64,000 nt of DNA, taken from contig CM056380.1 in the NCBI GenBank assembly GCA_029718625.1, positions 45,061,754 through 45,125,753 of the forward strand. Direction: 5' to 3'. Shown here in pieces: positions 58,238 through 64,000 of this stretch. The notes under the pieces are model-generated. The model saw only the letters and a program-made list of their open reading frames with translations, was not told where the DNA came from and searched no databases. Origin of the DNA: Synaphobranchus kaupii. Its lineage: Eukaryota; Chordata; Actinopteri; Anguilliformes; Synaphobranchidae. Positions within the stretch are counted from its first letter, which is position 1, and the number at the start of each line of letters is the position of its first letter. The position numbers and the translations under genes were made by a program.

Positions 58238-61200
58238 ATGTACCTACGGTTCAAGTTTTGTTGTGCCATAGTAATGAGGGAGGGGTGGTGGTGCGGTATG
58301 GTAGCCGATGGGGCCAGTGTGTGGGGGGGCGGGGGTCAAAGCTTTGAGGGTGTGAGAAGATGGCGGGGTGGAGGTGCAGTTGGGCGGCGGGGGAAGGCTG
58401 GCGGGCGGAGAGAGGGGGCGAACGCCGGCGGTTGTGAAGTGGGTACAAGGCTCTTCAGAGTTCAAAGTCAAGCCCATGTCTGCCAGTGTGTGATCAGGAA
58501 ATTGCAAACAATTGTAAAAATATGCTTTTAAAAGTAAACAGCGGTGTGCCAGCGGGCCGGCCGTGACTCTCCGTGCCTCCACTTGAGCCAGATGGAAAAT
58601 TCCGTTCCCGTCGGCTGAGCGAGCGGTTCCTTTATCGGCCCTCCGATCTGCCTTGGCCCTCGCCCCAGCCAGCCTCAACTCGACACCCTGACTCGCCCCA
58701 AACGGGCCTCCCACGCACACTGCACCCACCTGGGCCCCCCACCACCATAAACCCCACCCTCCCTAATCCTACACACACACACACACACACATGCACACGC
58801 ACACAGCCACACACACGCACACAGACACACACACCCACTTCCACGCTCCCACAGTCCCTCACACTCATACACCCACCAGATTTCAAAACATATTTTTCGA
58901 TATGTCCCAGCCCCTGATGTACCCCCCTTCCCCGCCTGTACCCGCTGTCAGATAAGCTCCGACTGATGGTCAGGAGAGATTATCTCTGTCTAAGTTTAGG
59001 CCCAGGTCTTACAGTCGCCCAAATAATGGCGAGGTTCCCATACAGAAATAAGATAAGAGCCTTCCTCCAGGCTGTGCTACACTGGGGAGGGGGGCTGCCT
59101 CTTTGTTCTCTCCCTGCTCTTACTGGTAAATATCACTCACAAAATAAATCTCTCGTGCTGTTCGATTTACTACCCAGAGGAAATGACATGAACTGTACCT
59201 TTCATTCTTTTACCCCCGGCTTGTTTACTATGAGCCCCATGGAAAATCCTCCAGGAATGCGGAGGAAGAGGGCGTCTCCCCTCGGAGCTGGGGAGGGGGG
59301 GGGGCTTTATCCCGCAATGCCTCTGGTGGAACGGCGCGACCATGGTAAGGGGGGGGGTCAGGGAATTACGGATGAAAGGAATCCCACTCTTTGGGGAATC
59401 TCCCAGCTGTGTGGAAGCTCCAATTATGGAGGAGGCACTTTTTAATAAATGCCCATGGACTCAATAAAAGCTCTCCACTTCATCTCCTCGCCTCTCATTT
59501 GGCAGCTGGATATTTCACTTCCTGTCTCCCTATCTCAACCCCCCTCCCTCCCTCCCTCCCTCCAAGTTCAGTTTGCTTTATCAGCCACTGATTGAGGGGG
59601 AGGTCAGTAGAGCCCTCCTCCATCTGCTTGTGTGACCTCTGCCCCCCCCCCCCCCCCCCCCCCCCCGCACGCACCTGAACACACCTACACACTCCTGCAC
59701 ACCTGCGCTTACATACTCTATACCCCCCCCCCCCCGCCCTGCCCATGAAGAGCCTGGGGGTACCGCCAGAAACTTTCAAAATGGTGGTCGCATTTAATTT
59801 GTTTGAGGGTTGGGAGGAAAGGCTTTTATCCCTCAATTATCTGGTCCGATGAGCTCAGCAGGGTTTTGTTGTTGTTCTTGAGGTGATGTTTGTGTCTGTA
59901 GTGACCAAAAATAGCTGCCCGCAAATTTAAATGAGGAAATTACTCCTTCCTGGCTGCTAATGCCTAAGTACAGGCCCGGCTAATCCCGGGATGTTTGAAA
60001 GTGGAGAAACCTCTTTTGGGATTAAGGCCTCTCCCATTATCTTAGACGGGGCTTGTTAGGAATTTCCAGTGGGAAGCTGCCTCCCGGCCCCCTCTCTGTT
60101 GACTTCTTCTCACGTCACCAGAAAAGACGGGTTTCACGACTCGGCTGTCGTTCTGAGGGGGGTCGCGGCTGCGGGGTCGAGGGGCCGTTGCCGTGCAGTT
60201 TCACGACGCCGGGACGGGCTTTGATCGCGTCCCGTCCGGGACAACGGGCAGCGATCTGGCAGCGTGGTGAAGGAGAGCCCCTCACTGGAAACTCTGCCCG
60301 TTTTGGTTTTTATGAAAAATATGGTCTTGTCTACCAAAACCCCCCCCCCCGCATTTACGGTTTTAATATTGAATCACCTGGGACGGTGAAACCACCGGTC
60401 AAAACAGTCTACTTTGCTGAACTCTTCTGTGAGTGAGTGAGTGAGTGAGCAACCTGTCGGTTCAAATCATGACACATACGCTCTCATAGGTACCACTGCA
60501 CAGAATACACCCTCTGTACCTCACGTGTGCATCAATCCCTGATACAGACCACCGCATGGGACATAATCCCGCCCTACCAAAACCCACCCACCGCCTCCTC
60601 TCCTCCGGGGGACGGAGACCGGAGTACCTTAGAGGCGAGCGAAGCCTCCCTCCTCAGCCCCCACAGGGGTGGCGCGTTACGCAAGCGGCCCTCATTCCAC
60701 CACCCGGTGAGGCCTTGCAGCTGGAATCCATCTGTTTTCCAGGCCCGCGCGTGCTCCAGTGGCGTGGGCCCGCGGCGGATTCACGTGCCCGGGCATCGAG
60801 AGGGACACGGTCGCTGCGGGTCCAGGGAAGCCTGCTGGAGAAACCAACGAACACAAACGACCTCTGCCCTCCGTGTCCTTCTCTCCATCAGCTAGAGTCT
60901 ACCGGATCATATTTTCCCCCTGCGAATGGGAAATAACACAAAGGCCGGGTCCAAATTTTTATTTGGGTTCAACACAACGTTGAAAAACGATTCCCAGACC
61001 GTGTGGTTAGCGTTAAAGGTTGGCTGTGGGTTTAATCAGGAGGTTATGGGTTTAATGTCGTTCCAAGTTCATACCAATGAAAGTCTTTACCTGGGGGGGT
61101 GCATTTTAATACATCTGGATGCTTTCAGAACCCCTGAGTTTGAAAGAAAATAAAGTAAAAACAGAAAAAAAAGAAAGGAAATTGCTTTTCAACACAGGAA

Positions 61201-61974
61201 AAAAAGACCAAAAATACACCATGCAGCACTCACAGGGTGTAATTGATAATGAAGTTATGACACGTACAGATAGGGCCATATGCGTGTCGACAAATTGAAT
61301 TTGAAGGAGGGCCGTAATCCGCTTACGCTCTAAAGGTCGGCAGGTTGCGCTGGTCGCCAGGACGTAAGCGAGTATCCGGGTTAACCCTCCCACCCCACCC
61401 GGACGTCAGGCCACTCATTCGGTCTGAAGCGCACACGTCCGCAGGCTCAATGTTTTCCATCATCAGATGGACACGTAATTGGAGCCGCCGTACCTGGGCC
61501 GAGCCACACGCGGCCGTAGAGGTTTGGAGATGAGATGTATGAGATGGAAGAGGACTGAATGGAGGGATGCAGGCCAAGCGGAGAGGGAGGGAGGAGGGTG
61601 GCGGAGGGAAACAGCGGGATAACTGAACTTTGGTTACAGTCCCAGGAGCCACAGCAGCCCAGATGGCCGCTCACCTAGCGGCTTGGCGTTGGGGCTCGTT
61701 TGAGGACAGCAGGGGTGCGGCGGCTTCCTGTCCAGGGTCTCGTACCGCGGCGTTGACGGTCGCGGCGCTGTGTTTATTTTGCCCGGGCCAGGCGCGTGCT
61801 GCTGTGCTTGGGCGGGACAGTCTGGGCCGGTTCTCCGGGGCTGTGGGCTGGATCTACACTGACACAAAAATACAAAGGGTGTGTGTTTTTTGGGGGGAGG
61901 GGGGGAGAAGGGGAGAGAGGAAGCCGAGTGGCAGGGGTACTGGCCCTCGCTACCTCCGTTTATTAGTTCATTCC
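58238..61974. other. GC-rich non-coding interval, possible conserved elements
   Basis: No exon is recognised. (CA)n occurs at about 58770-58833, a poly-C tract at 59642-59666, a second C-run near 59725, and a GTGA repeat at 60430-60450. Segments around 58960-59080 and 59900-60060 have balanced composition, no repeats and no reading frame, the texture of vertebrate conserved non-coding elements; this is only an impression. Confidence 0.3.
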
Positions 61975-61990
61975 ATCGCTTTCCATTTCT

Positions 61991-62395
61991 TTTTCTTTTT
62001 TTAAAATTTGTTTCTGATTTTTCCCCATTTTTCTCCCAATTTAGTAGCCAATTGAACCCCTATTCTAATTCAATTTCCCCCCGTGTAGCAACCGCTAGAG
62101 AACCACCGCTACACAACCCTGTCAGCCGGTAGTAGGAAAGAGGTCGCCACGTCCTCTACAGGGCGCGACTCCTCGAGCTCCTGACCGTGAATCCAGCTCG
62201 CCCAGGGCCGCTATGTGTGCAGCGATTCTCTCTGAGCCCCTCCCCCCACCCGGAAGCAGCCGCCAATTGCTGCTCCCACAGGGCGCCGGCCATGCTCGGA
62301 TCTGGCAGGACCGGGGCGCGAACCCCGATCCTCGGAGCACAACTGCACCGACTGAAAGTCGGCGCTCTTACCGTTGTACCACGCGACGGCCCCAT
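61991..62395 (-). mobile_element. tRNA-derived SINE with 16-bp target duplication
   Basis: On the minus strand the head begins GGGGCCGTCGCGTGGTACAA at about 62393, with an A-box-like TGGTACAACGGTAAGAGC and a B-box GGTTCGCGCCC, so it derives from a tRNA gene. The body is followed by a tail with TTGGGAGAAAAATGGGGAAA and an A-rich end. ATCGCTTTCCATTTCT flanks it at 61975-61990 and 62396-62411. The long perfect duplication indicates recent retroposition by a LINE. The partner LINE was not identified. Confidence 0.9.
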
Positions 62396-62477
62396 ATCGC
62401 TTTCCATTTCTGTTAGTGTTTTTCTAATATTCCATATGAATTTTAATAAAATTAAAAAACATGCAAAGCTTTCACCA

Positions 62478-64000
62478 GTGTCCCCCGTGATGATATGCCC
62501 TCTCCTACACCGTTATTGCCATGACGACATTCCCTCTCCTACACTGTTATTCCTATGACAATATGCCGTCTCCTACACTGTTATCGCTATGACGATATGC
62601 CCTCTCCTACACTGTTATTGCCATGACGACATTCCCTCTCCTACATTGTTATTCCTATGACAATATGCCCTCTCCTACACTGTTATTGCTATGACGATAT
62701 GCCCTCTCCTACACTGTTATTGCTATGACAATATGCCCTCTCCTACACTGTTATTGCCATGACATTCCCTCTCCTACACTGTTATTCCTATGACAATATG
62801 CCCTCTCCTACACTGTTATTGCCATGACGACATTCCCTCTCCTACACTGTTATTCCTATGACAATATGCCCTCTCCTACACTGCTATTGCTATGACGATA
62901 TGCCCTCTCCTACACTGTTATCGCTATGACGATATGCCCTCTCCCACACTGTTATTGCTATGACGATATGCCCTCTCCTACACTGTTATTGCCATGACGA
63001 CATTCCCTCTCCTACACTGTTATTGCTATGACAATATGCCCTCTCCTACACTGTTATTGCCATGACAACATTCCCTCTCCTACACTGTTATTCCTATGAC
63101 AATATGCCCTCTGCTACAGTTACTGCATGACTATATGCTGTCTCCTACACTGTTATCGCCATGACAATATGCCGTCTCCTACACTGTTATCGCCATGACG
63201 ACATTCCCTCTCCTACACTGTTATTCCCATGACAATATGCCCTCTGCTACACTGTTATTGCTATGACGATATGCCCTCTCCTACACTGTTATTGCTATGA
63301 CAATATGCCCTCTCCTACACTGTTATTGCTATGACGATATGCCCTCTCCTACACTGTTATTGCTATGACGATATGCCCTCTGCTACAGTTACTACCGTGA
63401 CGATATGCCGTCTCCTACACTGTTATTGCTATGACGATATGCCCTCTCCTACACTGTTATTGCTATGACGATATGCCCTCTCCTACACTGTTATTGCTAT
63501 GATGATTTGCCCTCTGCTACAGTTACTGCCATGACAATATGCCGTCTCCTACACTGTTATTGCTATGACGATATGCCCTTTCCTACACTGTTATTGCTAT
63601 GACAATATGCCGTCTCCTACACTGTTATTGCTATGACGATATGCCCTCTGCTACAGTTACTACCATGACGATATGCCGTCTCCTACACTGTTATTGCTAT
63701 GACGATATGCCCTCTCCTACACTGTTATTGCTATGACGATATGCCCTCTCCTACACTGTTATTGCCATGACGACATTCCCTCTCCTACACTGTTATTCCT
63801 ATGACAATATGCCCTCTCCTACACTGTTATTGCTATGACGATATGCCCTCTCCTACACTGTTATTGCTATGACAATATGCCCTCTCCTACACTGTTATTG
63901 CTATGACGATATGCCCTCTCTTACACTGTTATTGCCATGACGACATTCCCTCTCCTACACTGTTATTCCTATGACAATATGCCCCTCTCCTACACTGTTA
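62478..64000. repeat. 34-bp minisatellite reaching the window end
   Basis: The unit contains ACACTGTTATTGCTATGACG and ATATGCCCTCTCCT. About 45 units are present, with variant types (GCTATGACGATATGCC, CCATGACGACATTCC, CCTATGACAATATGCC) that alternate in partly regular order. A shorter unit containing CTGCTACAGTTACT recurs about five times after 63100. The array continues beyond the window. Confidence 0.95.

Noticed and set aside
58238..58917. Proline- or glycine-rich frames of 97-161 codons
   Set aside because: Low-complexity translation of GC-rich and CA-repeat DNA with no recognised domain.

Overview
The window looks like nuclear DNA from a teleost fish. It carries a Sleeping Beauty-type Tc1 element, L2, I/Nimb-like and BEL/Pao retroelements, several fish-style MITEs, a tRNA-derived SINE, GT/GA/ATT microsatellites, an intron-containing tRNA-Ile(UAU) gene and a 500-N scaffold gap. 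I cannot name the species. I recognise no intact host protein-coding gene. Nearly all readable protein sequence is transposon-derived.

Layout. (1) 1-3.5 kb: a decayed BEL/Pao pol end with its 3' LTR, then two fold-back elements side by side, one flanked by TTAA and one with Sleeping Beauty-like ends flanked by TA. (2) 4.67-34.0 kb: a composite of about 29 kb whose two ends are inverted copies. Without its insertions it is a near-perfect palindrome with arms of about 3 kb, a 28-bp centre at 16061-16088, and dense ACTAGT arrays at both ends of each arm. The left arm is split by an 8.4-kb element (4979-13400; ends CCCAGTAAAC, TA duplication) that holds further palindromes. The right arm is split by a 5.4-kb I/Nimb-like LINE (27831-33275; 13-bp target duplication) and by a 113-bp hairpin MITE (6-bp duplication). 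Each insertion is confirmed by the empty site in the opposite arm. The inner right arm plus the 3' end of the LINE is repeated in tandem: two truncated units of about 4.68 kb and then a third joined to the complete LINE. (3) 34-49.7 kb: mostly unannotated DNA with one tRNA gene, MITE-like repeats, simple repeats and the scaffold gap. (4) 49.7-52.4 kb: a solo LTR (TGTTACG...CGTAACA, 4-bp duplication) carrying a 45-bp minisatellite and an L2 fragment. (5) 52.4-64 kb: two MITEs, GC-rich non-coding DNA, a tRNA-derived SINE with a 16-bp duplication, and a 34-bp minisatellite running off the window end.

The genes do not form a pathway. The history can be ordered from nesting: the arm acquired an L2 tail and a Tc1 transposase fossil; it was duplicated in inverted orientation; the 8.4-kb element, the LINE and the 113-bp MITE then entered single arms; last, a microhomology-type junction created the tandem units. 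The palindrome and its tandem amplification are the best candidate for an undescribed structure. Assembly error must be excluded for both.
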